Assembly (NCBI GenBank): GCA_958448685.1
Contig: CAUDEV010000040.1
Location: 1-10,770 of the forward strand
Reading direction: 5' to 3'
Length of the DNA: 10,770 bases
Origin: an uncultured Alphaproteobacteria bacterium
GTDB taxonomy: Bacteria > Pseudomonadota > Alphaproteobacteria > RUG11792
Shown: piece by piece, positions 1-7,092 of the stretch
How positions within the stretch are numbered: the first letter of the stretch is position 1
Layout of the letters: each line of letters begins with the position of its first letter
Position numbers and translations under genes: made by a program
The notes under the pieces: model-generated
What the model was told of the DNA's origin: nothing
Databases searched by the model: none
Seen by the model: only the letters and a program-made list of their open reading frames with translations

Positions 1-116
1 CAGTGACTTATTTTGATAGGCTAATTGTAAAGTCACAACTTCTTCAATATGGTTTTATATTAATTTAACATCCAGCCCATAAGGTGGAAGGGTTTATTGA
101 GAGATAACTTTTCTTG
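1..116. repeat. 116-bp dispersed direct repeat, copy 1
   Basis: This stretch aligns without gaps to 3389-3504, with about 7 mismatches in 116 bases (roughly 94% identity). It starts at the first base of the window, so the true repeat may extend further left. A short inverted repeat lies inside it (arms GTGACTT and AAGTCAC near 3-36). Neither strand holds an open frame conserved between the two copies, so it is not a gene in its present form. It ends where the GC-rich palindrome at 117-192 begins. It may be a fragment of a decayed insertion sequence or a small non-autonomous element. Confidence 0.8.
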
Positions 117-192
117 TAAGGGGATATTCAGGCGCGCGACGTGTGGTATCCTTGATATTTTACCACACATCGCGCGTCCGAATATCCCCTTA
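117..192. repeat. GC-rich palindromic element, solitary copy
   Basis: This is a long hairpin: arms 117-148 and 161-192 (32 bases each, 3 mismatches) around a 12-nt loop at 149-160. The stem contains a GCGCGC run that stands out from the AT-rich surroundings. The loop and inner stem match the palindrome at 3773-3826 when reverse-complemented, and the one at 7252-7301 in direct orientation. Unlike those two, this copy has no 145-bp inverted-repeat element beside it. It lies between the 116-bp repeat and the promoter of the next gene. I see no gene in 1-330. Confidence 0.8.
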
Positions 193-255
193 TATTTTTA
201 GTATATCTCACGTATCGCTCACATTTTATGAATTAATACAGAGAGAGCTTAATAT

Positions 256-284
256 TTGCATTTTATTGTTAAATTTGATATCAT
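256..284 (+). promoter_or_regulatory. Predicted sigma70-type promoter of the secreted-protein gene
   Basis: A -35 like TTGCAT (256-261) and a -10 like TATCAT (279-284) are separated by 17 bases. They lie about 45 bases before the ATG at 331. This is a sequence match only, and such matches are common in AT-rich DNA. Confidence 0.45.
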
Positions 285-330
285 ATTAATAGTAACGGTT
301 AGTTTATTTTTTTATTTCCAGGAGGAAAAT

Positions 331-1203
331 ATGAATAAAAAAATTTTGAATTTAATATTAACGTCCATTATAACATCAAATTCGATTATTGCTATGGAAT
401 TGGATGAACCACAAGAAGAAAGTTCTTCTTATGCTCCTCCTCATTATACACTATATGCAGATTCAGCAGATGTCCAAACAACAGTAGTTTTCACAGGTAA
501 AAATGCCGACATTAATAATTTTATTATTCACTTAGATGAATTTGCGAAGAGCCATAAATGTCAATTAAAAGCCGGATCTATTGAGTCAGAATATGCTCAT
601 GATATGGACAAAGAAATCAGAAATAGCTTATGGGAGATTTTAAAAGAAGACAATCCTGAAGCTGCAGAAGATTGTGATTTTGGGAAAGTAAGGAAAATAG
701 ATTTTACAAAATTATCGCAAACGGACTATAGACTATTTGCAAAAGAAATATTGAATCTAATGCAAATAGGATACTTAAAAAACTTAAAAGAAATTCGTTT
801 TTCTAGCATAGACACTAATGCGTTTGAATTAGCCCTTCATAACTCTGTATTAGACGCAATAAAAAAAGGAAAACTTCCCAATGTGACTTTGCTAGATTTT
901 GCAATATCTCTTTCTGCTTACCACACTATAATATCTGGTGAGAAACTTAACAAAATGATAGTAAATCTGGCGGAAGTATTAACAGCTAAAAATAATAGAC
1001 TACAAACTATAATATTTGGAGGTTCTACAAGCTTATTAAGCCACGATCAATTAAATATATTGGTTAATGCGATGAAAACAAAATTAAATACTTTAAATAA
1101 ATCAGAAAATATAGCAATGAGATTACAGATTGATCTTCTTGACAATTCATATAGACAGTTACTGGAAAACGGAACTAATACACTTTTAATAAGAAGCAAT
1201 TGA
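331..1203 (+). CDS. Secreted protein of unknown function
   Basis: The protein has 290 residues. I chose the ATG at 331 because AGGAGG (320-325) lies just before it and the protein then opens with a signal peptide: MNKK, a hydrophobic stretch to about residue 20, and a plausible cleavage after Ala21 (IIA|ME). An in-frame upstream start at 256 would have no ribosome site and would spoil the signal. The mature part is hydrophilic, with two cysteines (77, 115). From about residue 118 it shows spaced leucine/isoleucine segments (VRKIDF, LKEIRF, VTLLDF, LQTIIF) separated by helices. This faintly resembles ribonuclease-inhibitor-type leucine-rich repeats, but I do not recognise the family. It is monocistronic, with a promoter before it and a terminator after it. 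Export from an intracellular bacterium would fit a host-facing role, which is inference only. Confidence 0.8.
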   Translation: MNKKILNLILTSIITSNSIIAMELDEPQEESSSYAPPHYTLYADSADVQTTVVFTGKNADINNFIIHLDEFAKSHKCQLKAGSIESEYAHDMDKEIRNSLWEILKEDNPEAAEDCDFGKVRKIDFTKLSQTDYRLFAKEILNLMQIGYLKNLKEIRFSSIDTNAFELALHNSVLDAIKKGKLPNVTLLDFAISLSAYHTIISGEKLNKMIVNLAEVLTAKNNRLQTIIFGGSTSLLSHDQLNILVNAMKTKLNTLNKSENIAMRLQIDLLDNSYRQLLENGTNTLLIRSN

Positions 1204-1236
1204 TTGCCGCTTGTTTTATTGATATAATCACTTTTT

Positions 1237-1275
1237 AAAAGTCTTATAAAATCTTCTAAATTTTGTAGGACTTTT
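1237..1275 (+). terminator. Predicted stem-loop terminator
   Basis: The 16-base arms 1237-1252 and 1260-1275 pair fully if two G-U pairs are allowed. They enclose the 7-base loop CTTCTAA. The descending arm ends in TTTT, but a long U tract is missing. It lies 34 bases after the stop of the secreted-protein gene and before the pssA promoter. Confidence 0.6.
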
Positions 1276-1338
1276 ATATGTTAGTAGCTTCGTATTTTGA
1301 GATTTATATCGAATTGATTCGTAATTTCCAAGAAGATA

Positions 1339-1347
1339 TGTTATAAT
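1339..1347 (+). promoter_or_regulatory. Extended -10 promoter of pssA
   Basis: TGTTATAAT is an exact TGnTATAAT extended -10, 33 bases before the pssA ATG. A TTGATT at 1314-1319 is too far upstream (22 bases) for a standard -35. The site therefore probably relies on the extended -10. Confidence 0.5.
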
Positions 1348-1380
1348 CAAATATATTTTTAGCTTTGAAAATTTTACTTA

Positions 1381-2157
1381 ATGAGAAAAAGCAAGAAAAA
1401 ATTTTTTAAGAATCTATCTTTAGCTCGTATTATTCCGAACTTAGCCACGCTTTCTGCTCTTTTAATAGGGATGACTCAAGTTCGTTTCGCATTAAAAGAG
1501 CAATGGGAATTCGCCGTAGTTTCTGTTGTTATTGCGGCATTTCTTGATGCAACTGATGGACGCTTAGCGAGAGCTTTGAATTCATGCAGCAGATTTGGAG
1601 CTGAATTAGATTCTCTTTCTGATTTCGCCGTTTTTGGATTATGTCCAGCTTTTGTTATGTATCTATATAGTCTCCATACTTTAAATAGATTAGGTTGGAT
1701 AATTTCTGTGTTTTTTGCCGTATGTATGGCTCTCAGACTTGCCAGATTTAATACTCATGATATTGAAAATATAAAAACACCTCTTTCTGGAAAATTTTTC
1801 ACAGGAGTTCCCGCCCCTGCAGGAGCTGTTTTATCCCTATTCCCGATAATTTTATTTAATGCTTTCAGCTTGTCAATTTTTCAAAATAAATACTTATGCG
1901 CAGTAAATGTCATCTTCTCAGGTATTTTATGCGTTTCGAGAATCCCTACTTTATCAATTAAAAAATTACATATAAAACGCTCTGATTACACCTTATTCCT
2001 CTTAGGTATTATTGCTGCTATTGGAATTATATTTACTTATACCTGGAAAGCCTTTTGTGTTATAATAATTGCTTATATAATAAGTATTGTTATATGTTCC
2101 AAGAAAGCAAAAAGTATTTTGAAAAATATTAATGATTCGACAACTTCAAATAAATAA
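1381..2157 (+). CDS. pssA: CDP-diacylglycerol--serine O-phosphatidyltransferase
   Basis: This integral inner-membrane enzyme joins CDP-diacylglycerol and L-serine to give phosphatidylserine, the precursor of phosphatidylethanolamine. The 258-residue protein carries the complete CDP-alcohol phosphatidyltransferase signature D-x2-D-G-x2-A-R-x8-G-x3-D-x3-D, from Asp56 to Asp81 (starting DATDGRLAR). Several hydrophobic segments surround it. The N-terminus is short and basic (MRKSKKK), and the SLARIIPNLATLSALLIG start is typical of the bacterial PssA type II group. No clear Shine-Dalgarno precedes the ATG. The usual partner psd (phosphatidylserine decarboxylase) is not adjacent here. The 3' end overlaps recF by 26 bases, so the two are probably co-transcribed. 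PgsA is an alternative within the superfamily, but the N-terminal pattern favours PssA. Confidence 0.9.
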   Translation: MRKSKKKFFKNLSLARIIPNLATLSALLIGMTQVRFALKEQWEFAVVSVVIAAFLDATDGRLARALNSCSRFGAELDSLSDFAVFGLCPAFVMYLYSLHTLNRLGWIISVFFAVCMALRLARFNTHDIENIKTPLSGKFFTGVPAPAGAVLSLFPIILFNAFSLSIFQNKYLCAVNVIFSGILCVSRIPTLSIKKLHIKRSDYTLFLLGIIAAIGIIFTYTWKAFCVIIIAYIISIVICSKKAKSILKNINDSTTSNK

Positions 2158-3262
2158 TTTTCGAAATTATAGAGACATTCATTTAAGTATTCCAAATGAA
2201 TCCAGGATTATTGTTTTATATGGACAAAATGGATCTGGAAAAACTAATATCTTGGAAGCTATTTCGCTTTTTTTTGAATCAAATGGCCTAAGAAAATCAA
2301 AGTATGATGAAATGATAAATAATTCTTCAGGAAATAATTATTGGAATGTTTCATTAGAAACCGAAGATGCCTTATTTTCATCAGCTTATCTCAAAACAGA
2401 AACTTCCACAAAGAAGATGTATAAAATTAATGAGAAAGCTGTTAAAAACCTAAATGAATTTAAAAAAGAAAATTACGTTCTATGGCTGACTTATGAGACA
2501 GATCGTTTATTTATGTCATCCCCTAGTGACAGAAGAAACTTTATCGACATGTTTTGCAATGTTATTTCAAACTCACATTCAAAAAATTTAAAGGATTATG
2601 AAAAACTTGTTCGTGAACGATTAAAAGTATTAAAAAAATATTATGAAATTGGATTTAGTCCTGATATCTTAAAATGGCTAGATATATTGGAAGAAAAGAT
2701 ATCTAAACTAGGAATTTCTATTGCTTTGGAGCGTATAAACTTAACGAAAATTATTGAAGATAATCAATTAACAAAAGACGGCTTTCCAAAATATATAAAT
2801 CAAATGCAGGGAAATTTAGAAAACGTTATCTTGCAGAAAAATGAAAATCTAAATGAAGTTTATAAAAATGAGTTGAAGCAAAGACGCCAAAAAGACATCT
2901 TTTCAGGATCTACAACATTTGGTCCAAATCGAAGTGATTGGATAGTATTTCATGAAGAAAAACAAATTAAAGCTAGTTATTGTTCTGCCGGCGAACAAAA
3001 AATGCTGTTAACTGACATATTCCTGTCTTTTATTATCTATAACATGAATCACGATAATAGAAAATTAATTCTGCTTTTGGATGATATCATCGCGCATTTG
3101 GACTTAAATCATAAGAATCTGCTTTTTAAATATATCCATAGCTTCGTTAATAATCTCCAAAAAGATATAATCGTTTTTCTAACAGGAGTTGATAAAGTTT
3201 TATTCCAAGAATTAGAAAATCACGCTCAATTCTATGAAATTAACAATGGGATAGTATCCTGA
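2132..3262 (+). CDS. recF: DNA replication and repair protein RecF
   Basis: RecF is an SMC-like ATPase that binds gapped DNA and, with RecO and RecR, loads RecA onto single strands. The 376-residue length is usual for the family. Walker A is GQNGSGKT (31-38), after the typical opening with LQINNFRNY. The RecF motif SSPSDRRNFIDMF lies at about 129-141. The ABC signature is SAGEQK (285-290). Walker B, LILLLDD (312-318), is followed by the D-loop AHLD (321-324). All catalytic elements are intact. The ATG at 2132 lies inside pssA, and no separate ribosome site is evident, so translation is probably coupled to pssA. This setting differs from the dnaA-dnaN-recF-gyrB order of many bacteria. I see no terminator after it. 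Confidence 0.95.
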   Translation: MIRQLQINNFRNYRDIHLSIPNESRIIVLYGQNGSGKTNILEAISLFFESNGLRKSKYDEMINNSSGNNYWNVSLETEDALFSSAYLKTETSTKKMYKINEKAVKNLNEFKKENYVLWLTYETDRLFMSSPSDRRNFIDMFCNVISNSHSKNLKDYEKLVRERLKVLKKYYEIGFSPDILKWLDILEEKISKLGISIALERINLTKIIEDNQLTKDGFPKYINQMQGNLENVILQKNENLNEVYKNELKQRRQKDIFSGSTTFGPNRSDWIVFHEEKQIKASYCSAGEQKMLLTDIFLSFIIYNMNHDNRKLILLLDDIIAHLDLNHKNLLFKYIHSFVNNLQKDIIVFLTGVDKVLFQELENHAQFYEINNGIVS

Positions 3263-3388
3263 ACAACTTCTTAATCTCTCAGTATCTTTAATATTTGTTT
3301 ACTATGTCTTCCGAAAGCGTTATAGGTGCCCCTGCGGTGTCATCAGCCGTTTGCCGGTGAGGCCTTCTTTCTAATTCACACTTTCGTG
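3263..3388. other. Gene-free interval with a GC-rich block of unknown nature
   Basis: No gene is visible here. Positions of about 3310-3363 are clearly richer in GC than everything around them (for example GGTGCCCCTGCGGTG). The block is flanked by CGAAAG (about 3313) and CTTTCG (about 3381), which could pair and enclose it. It ends where the second 116-bp repeat begins, so it may be part of the same mobile-element remnant or a structured RNA. I cannot name it. Confidence 0.4.
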
Positions 3389-3504
3389 CAGTGACTTATT
3401 TTGATAGGTTAATTGTAAAGTCACAACTTCTTCAATATGGTTTAAGGTTAATTTAACATCCATCCCATAAGGTGGAAGGGGTTATTGGGAGATAACTTTT
3501 CTTG
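3389..3504. repeat. 116-bp dispersed direct repeat, copy 2
   Basis: Same orientation as copy 1 at 1-116, ungapped, about 94% identical. The two copies bracket the secreted-protein, pssA and recF genes. The minus strand of this copy has a short open stretch of about 30 codons ending in the GC-rich block, but copy 1 has a stop within it, so I do not call a gene. The internal inverted repeat is at 3391-3424. Confidence 0.8.
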
Positions 3505-3525
3505 CGAAAATTTGGTTTTAATTTG

Positions 3526-3576
3526 TCAAAAATTAATCAAAGACGGTGTCTTAAATTAATTTTTGAATTTGACACC
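3526..3576. repeat. Overlapping, mutually exclusive inverted repeats
   Basis: One pair has perfect 12-base arms at 3526-3537 and 3555-3566. A second pair has GGTGTC at 3545-3550 and GACACC at 3571-3576, extended inward by AAATT/AATTT with a 2-base bulge. They share bases, so only one hairpin can form at a time. This could be the terminal region of a decayed insertion sequence, or an attenuator-like structure. Which one is unclear. Confidence 0.5.
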
Positions 3577-3609
3577 CTAGTAAACTTGCGCCATTTGTCA
3601 CACCTCCTT
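3577..3609 (-). promoter_or_regulatory. Orphan Shine-Dalgarno and five-codon ORF
   Basis: On the minus strand, AAGGAGGTG (3609-3601) is a near-perfect anti-16S match. It is followed 6 to 8 bases later by ATG (3594-3592) and the codons for MAQVY, then TAG (3579-3577). The GGTGTC hairpin begins directly after the stop. No gene follows in that direction. It is either the 5' end of a gene broken by an insertion or a minimal leader peptide. The ribosome site is the strongest in the window, yet it serves no visible gene. Confidence 0.4.
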
Positions 3610-3610
3610 T

Positions 3611-3757
3611 TATATTATTTTTTTCGAAAGGAACGAGAAGATAGGGATTGATTTACGAAATTTAGTCAAGTCCGAAGAGTGAGTGAAACGAACGAGACTT
3701 GACGAAATGGGAGTAAATCAATAAAATCGTTTCCGCCTTTCGGAAAAATATAATATA
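3611..3757. repeat. Nested inverted-repeat element (MITE-like), copy A
   Basis: This 147-bp element is nearly identical to 7093-7236, differing by a few substitutions and small indels. Its ends are imperfect terminal inverted repeats of about 21 bases (TATATTATTTTTTTCGAAAGG and its complement). Inside lie further paired arms: 3647-3656 with 3713-3722, and 3660-3672 with 3696-3708. The whole element can thus fold as one long stem with a 23-base loop (3673-3695). It has no coding capacity. The terminal repeats and small size suggest a non-autonomous transposable element, with TA as a possible target-site duplication. It is followed after 15 bases by the GC-rich palindrome. Confidence 0.75.
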
Positions 3758-3772
3758 TAGCGAGTTGCATGG

Positions 3773-3826
3773 GAGGACGCGCGACATGTGGTAAAATATT
3801 CAGGATACCACATGTCGCGCGCCCTC
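3773..3826. repeat. GC-rich palindromic element beside copy A
   Basis: Arms 3773-3793 and 3806-3826 pair at 20 of 21 positions around a 12-nt loop (3794-3805). Compared with 117-192 the loop is nearly the same when reverse-complemented. Compared with 7252-7301 it is in the opposite orientation, although the adjacent inverted-repeat elements point the same way. The CCCTCAT that ends here (3822-3828) is also found after the third palindrome. It lies 71 bases beyond the ankyrin gene's stop and could act as a transcript-end hairpin, but no U tract follows it on either strand. Confidence 0.8.
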
Positions 3827-3896
3827 ATAATTCCAGGATACACATTAGGAAAGCATATGTCAAAAAATATAAAGTCCCATAAAATTTTAACATCTT

Positions 3897-4595
3897 TTAA
3901 CTTATATTATTATGGTTTAACATTTTCTTAATATCTTTACATTCTTCTTTTCTATCTGATTCTTTTATTCGCTCATTTACCATATCAATCGGAGTTTTTC
4001 CTAAATCTTCTTTTTCAATAGGGTTTTGATTTTTGGAATGTAAATTTGCTCCATTTCTTATTAAAACTTCAACTATTTTCTTATTTGGAGAGAGACTTAA
4101 TGAAGCAAAGAGTGCATCCGTATAATCCTTTTGAGAAAACTTATTCGTATTCAAAATCATTTGAACTATTTCGAATGATCCCCAATATGCTGCGCAAGAT
4201 AGATCTTCTGCAGAAAATTTTAAGCCATGTTTTATTAAAATAGAAATAGTTTTTGCATCATTATTCCTAAAAGCTGCTATCAATGGCAATACGTCATGAT
4301 CTAATTTAAAACTAACATTATTTGCAAAAAAGTATTCTAAAATATCTGAATGAGCATATAACACGGCTTGATATATCCATTCAGAATCTATAATAAGTGG
4401 GAAATTATGATTCTTCAATGTTTTAAATTGTGCCTCCACGTGATCTAATCTTCCAGACACAATATGTGCTGTTATGTTTTCCTTTATATTATGATAAAAA
4501 CTTTTTCGAATATCTTGAAAACGCAAGAGAAGGAAGACATTTCCAAAAAGTGAAATGAACAAAACAGATAATATTATTTTATTTATTTTCATCAT
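3897..4595 (-). CDS. Membrane-anchored ankyrin-repeat protein
   Basis: The protein has 232 residues. The N-terminus (about 6-24, IILSVLFISLFGNVFLLL after MMKINK) is a signal anchor or uncleaved signal peptide. The rest is a set of degenerate ankyrin repeats: units are visible near 75-97, 105-128 (NNDAKTISILIKHG), 135-150 (AYWGSFEIVQMIL), 160-185 (NKKIVEVLIRNGANLHSKN) and 199-207 (GKTPIDMV). Ankyrin repeats bind other proteins, and in intracellular bacteria such proteins are often host-facing. The anchor suggests display in the envelope or periplasm, or export. Its ATGATG start overlaps the end of topA by 17 bases in another frame, so it is probably translated by coupling from the topA transcript. 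The partner is unknown. Confidence 0.85.
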   Translation of the reverse strand: MMKINKIILSVLFISLFGNVFLLLRFQDIRKSFYHNIKENITAHIVSGRLDHVEAQFKTLKNHNFPLIIDSEWIYQAVLYAHSDILEYFFANNVSFKLDHDVLPLIAAFRNNDAKTISILIKHGLKFSAEDLSCAAYWGSFEIVQMILNTNKFSQKDYTDALFASLSLSPNKKIVEVLIRNGANLHSKNQNPIEKEDLGKTPIDMVNERIKESDRKEECKDIKKMLNHNNIS

Positions 4596-6933
4596 AATTT
4601 TGTATTATATCGATAGCTTTTTGAAGATCAATATTAAAAAAGGATTCATCTTTTTCTAATTTATATGATTTATTTCCAGATTTCAAATATGGCCCAAACC
4701 GACCCAAAATAGCCTGAATTTCATTTCCATCTTTTGGATTTGTTCCCAAATCAAGTGGCAAGCTATCAAGGAATAAAGCTTCTTTCAAAGTTAATTCTGA
4801 AGGTTCTTGGACAAATTTAGGAACAGAAATTCTCTTTGGTTTGACAATAGCCTTTGATGACTTTTTTTTGAATTTTGATTCTTTTGTTTCCGTTGTCTTT
4901 TCCCATTCGAAATAATATCCAAAGGGCCCTTTTTTAAGATATACGATATCATCTCGTTTTGGATCACGTCCCAGTTCTTTATTTATCGATGGGGATGAAA
5001 ATTCTTCAGGCTTTGCAGGAGTATTTGCTCCTAGCTTCTTAGTAAATTTGCAATCTGGATAATTCGAACAAGCAAGGAACGAACCATATTTCCCAAGTTT
5101 CAAGCTCAATTTCCCAGCTTTGCACAAAGGACAAGTGTGATTTTCATCAAAATCTTTAAAAATATAGTTATTTATGTCTTTTTCTACAATATCTATGACA
5201 TTTGTTATGGAGAGTTCCTGGGCTTTTGATATATTCGAATTAAATTCATTCCAGAAATTATCTAAAACTTTTTCCCAAAAGAGACGCCCATTTGATATTT
5301 CATCAAGTTGTTCTTCAAGATCTGCTGTGAATCCATATTCCACATACTTTGTGAAAAAATTTCTCAAGAAAGAAACGACCAAAAACCCCATGCTTTCAGG
5401 AATAAACACTTTCTTTTGCAAAGTGACATATTGCCTTGTTTGAAGAACGTTGATTATCGTGGCATAAGTTGACGGTCTTCCAATTCCAAGTTCTTCCAGT
5501 TTTTTAACAAGACTTGCTTCATTAAATCTTGCTGGAGGCTGAGTGAAATGTTGTGAACTTAGGATTTGTAATAAATCTAAATCTTCTTTTTCATTCAGAA
5601 TTGGGAGTTTGCGATTTTTCTTATCCTCAGAGTCATCATCTGTTGATTCCACATAAATTTTCAAGAAACCATCGAATGTGACAGTAGATCCCCCTGCCTT
5701 GAATTGAGCAGATTTATCTTTTGAAAATATATCAACAGAAACTTGATCGAGCTTAGCACTTTCCATTTGAGATGATAAAGCTCTTTTCCAAATCAGTGAG
5801 TATAAAGAAAACTCGTCATCAGACAAATATTTTTTCAACGAGATAGGATCCCTATAGAAAGAAGTTGGTCTTATTGCTTCATGAGCTTCTTGAGCATTTT
5901 TTGATTTTGTCTTATAAATTCTTGCAGATTTTGGAAGATAATTTTCTCCGTAATTTTCTTTTATAAAACGTCTTGATTCATCCAAAGCTTCTATCGAAAG
6001 GTTTGTACTATCCGTTCTCATATACGTGATCAAACCACTCATAGTTCCGTTTATTGAGATACCTTCATAAAGTTTTTGTGCAATCATCATAGTTTTTTTT
6101 GCACTGAATCCCAATTTTCTGACAGCATCTTGTTGAAGAGTTGAAGTCGTGAATGGAGCATAAGGATTTCTTTTTACAGATTTTTTTTCTATATTCTCAA
6201 TATAATAATCTTTTTGGTCTAAAACAGATTTAATTTGATTGGCTTGTTCTTCATTCTTTATATCTAATTTTTCAAGCTTTTGATTATTAAAATGAGTTAG
6301 ATTAGCTGTAAATTCTCCATTTTTTGCCCTAAAATCAGCTTGAATTGACCAATATTCTTCTGAATTAAAAGCTTGTATTTCAAGCTCTCGTTCAACAATG
6401 AGTCTCAATGCAACAGATTGTACTCTTCCTGCGGATCTTGCCCCGGGCATTTTTCGCCACAAAACAGGAGAAAGAGAAAAACCAACTAAATAATCCAAAA
6501 TCCGACGAGCTAAATATGCCTCCACCAGATCATTATCCAATTGTTTTGGAGACTCAAAAGCTTTCTTTACTGCTGATTTTGTTATTTCGTGAAAGACGAC
6601 ACGTTGAATATTTTTCTTAGCAAGTAATTTTTTAGAATTCAAAGTTTCTAAAATATGCCAAGAGATAGCTTCCCCTTCTCGATCAGGGTCAGTTGCTAAA
6701 AATAAGTTGTCTGAAAGCTTTAAAGAATCAGAGATTTCTTTTATTTGTTTTTTTCCTCTGGCATTAAATTCCCAAAGCATCTTATAGTGATTTTCTGGAT
6801 CTACAGATCCGTTTTTTGAAACTAAATCTCTTATATGCCCATAACTTGCTATAACTTTATAATCTTTTCCCAAATAAGCTCCCAACGTTTTCGCTTTTGC
6901 AGGAGACTCGACAACAACAATACCTTTTAACAC
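4579..6933 (-). CDS. topA: DNA topoisomerase I (type IA)
   Basis: The enzyme relaxes negative supercoils by cutting and passing one strand through a tyrosyl-DNA link. I prefer the GTG at 6933 (784 residues): the protein then begins MLKGIVVVESPAKAKT, with the catalytic Glu at residue 9 as in E. coli TopA. A TTG at 6990 would add 19 residues of no family resemblance (803 total). Neither start has a Shine-Dalgarno. In the 784-residue numbering, the Toprim motif DPDREGEA is at about 82-89, MPGARSAGRVQS at about 162-173, the active-site Tyr at 304 (ITYMRTDSTN), and ARFNEASLVKKLEELGIGRPS at about 468-488. One zinc ribbon has Cys 601, 604, 622 and 628. Glycine-rich topoisomerase C-terminal repeats follow (GPFGYYFEW, ILGRFGPYLKSG). 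E. coli has three zinc ribbons, so this tail is the shorter type. It leads a two-gene operon with the ankyrin gene. Confidence 0.95.
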   Translation of the reverse strand: MLKGIVVVESPAKAKTLGAYLGKDYKVIASYGHIRDLVSKNGSVDPENHYKMLWEFNARGKKQIKEISDSLKLSDNLFLATDPDREGEAISWHILETLNSKKLLAKKNIQRVVFHEITKSAVKKAFESPKQLDNDLVEAYLARRILDYLVGFSLSPVLWRKMPGARSAGRVQSVALRLIVERELEIQAFNSEEYWSIQADFRAKNGEFTANLTHFNNQKLEKLDIKNEEQANQIKSVLDQKDYYIENIEKKSVKRNPYAPFTTSTLQQDAVRKLGFSAKKTMMIAQKLYEGISINGTMSGLITYMRTDSTNLSIEALDESRRFIKENYGENYLPKSARIYKTKSKNAQEAHEAIRPTSFYRDPISLKKYLSDDEFSLYSLIWKRALSSQMESAKLDQVSVDIFSKDKSAQFKAGGSTVTFDGFLKIYVESTDDDSEDKKNRKLPILNEKEDLDLLQILSSQHFTQPPARFNEASLVKKLEELGIGRPSTYATIINVLQTRQYVTLQKKVFIPESMGFLVVSFLRNFFTKYVEYGFTADLEEQLDEISNGRLFWEKVLDNFWNEFNSNISKAQELSITNVIDIVEKDINNYIFKDFDENHTCPLCKAGKLSLKLGKYGSFLACSNYPDCKFTKKLGANTPAKPEEFSSPSINKELGRDPKRDDIVYLKKGPFGYYFEWEKTTETKESKFKKKSSKAIVKPKRISVPKFVQEPSELTLKEALFLDSLPLDLGTNPKDGNEIQAILGRFGPYLKSGNKSYKLEKDESFFNIDLQKAIDIIQNYDENK

Positions 6934-7003
6934 AATAGTGTCATTATTAAAAATAACTTTATAATCTAAGATTACTGGATTTTTTTTCAAAAGTCAGTAA
7001 ATA

Positions 7004-7012
7004 TTTATAACA
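7004..7012 (-). promoter_or_regulatory. Extended -10 promoter of topA
   Basis: On the minus strand this reads TGTTATAAA, an extended -10 like that of pssA (TGTTATAAT), without a recognisable -35 at 16-18 bases. Transcription would begin near 6996. That leaves almost no leader for a TTG start at 6990 but about 60 bases for the GTG at 6933. Confidence 0.45.
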
Positions 7013-7092
7013 GTAGATAAAAGAACCGCCTTCCTAAGAAATTAAATTATATTCTGAAATTAAGAACGCATTATAGAGCTCACTAACTTGAT

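Noticed and set aside
345..364. A 20-base stretch coding ILNLILT, nearly the same as one at about 7620-7639 in the hydrolase gene
   Set aside because: A low-complexity hydrophobic coding stretch with AT-rich codons; the similarity does not extend on either side.
3254..3263. GTATCCTGAA at the recF stop, also present in reverse complement in the palindrome loop region near 3799-3808
   Set aside because: A ten-base match in AT-rich DNA next to a repeat family is too short to claim a target site or a transposed fragment.
3389..3504. Possible minus-strand small protein of about 30 codons in repeat copy 2
   Set aside because: Copy 1 carries a stop in the same frame and lacks the ATG, so the frame is not conserved.
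1..3900. CRISPR array
   Set aside because: The repeats are few, long, irregularly spaced and mostly palindromic, with no regular repeat-spacer pattern and no cas gene.
4046..4243. Plus-strand open frame inside the ankyrin gene; likewise 5174-5443 and 6408-6620 inside topA
   Set aside because: Antisense shadows of clear genes, with no ribosome site or protein family resemblance.
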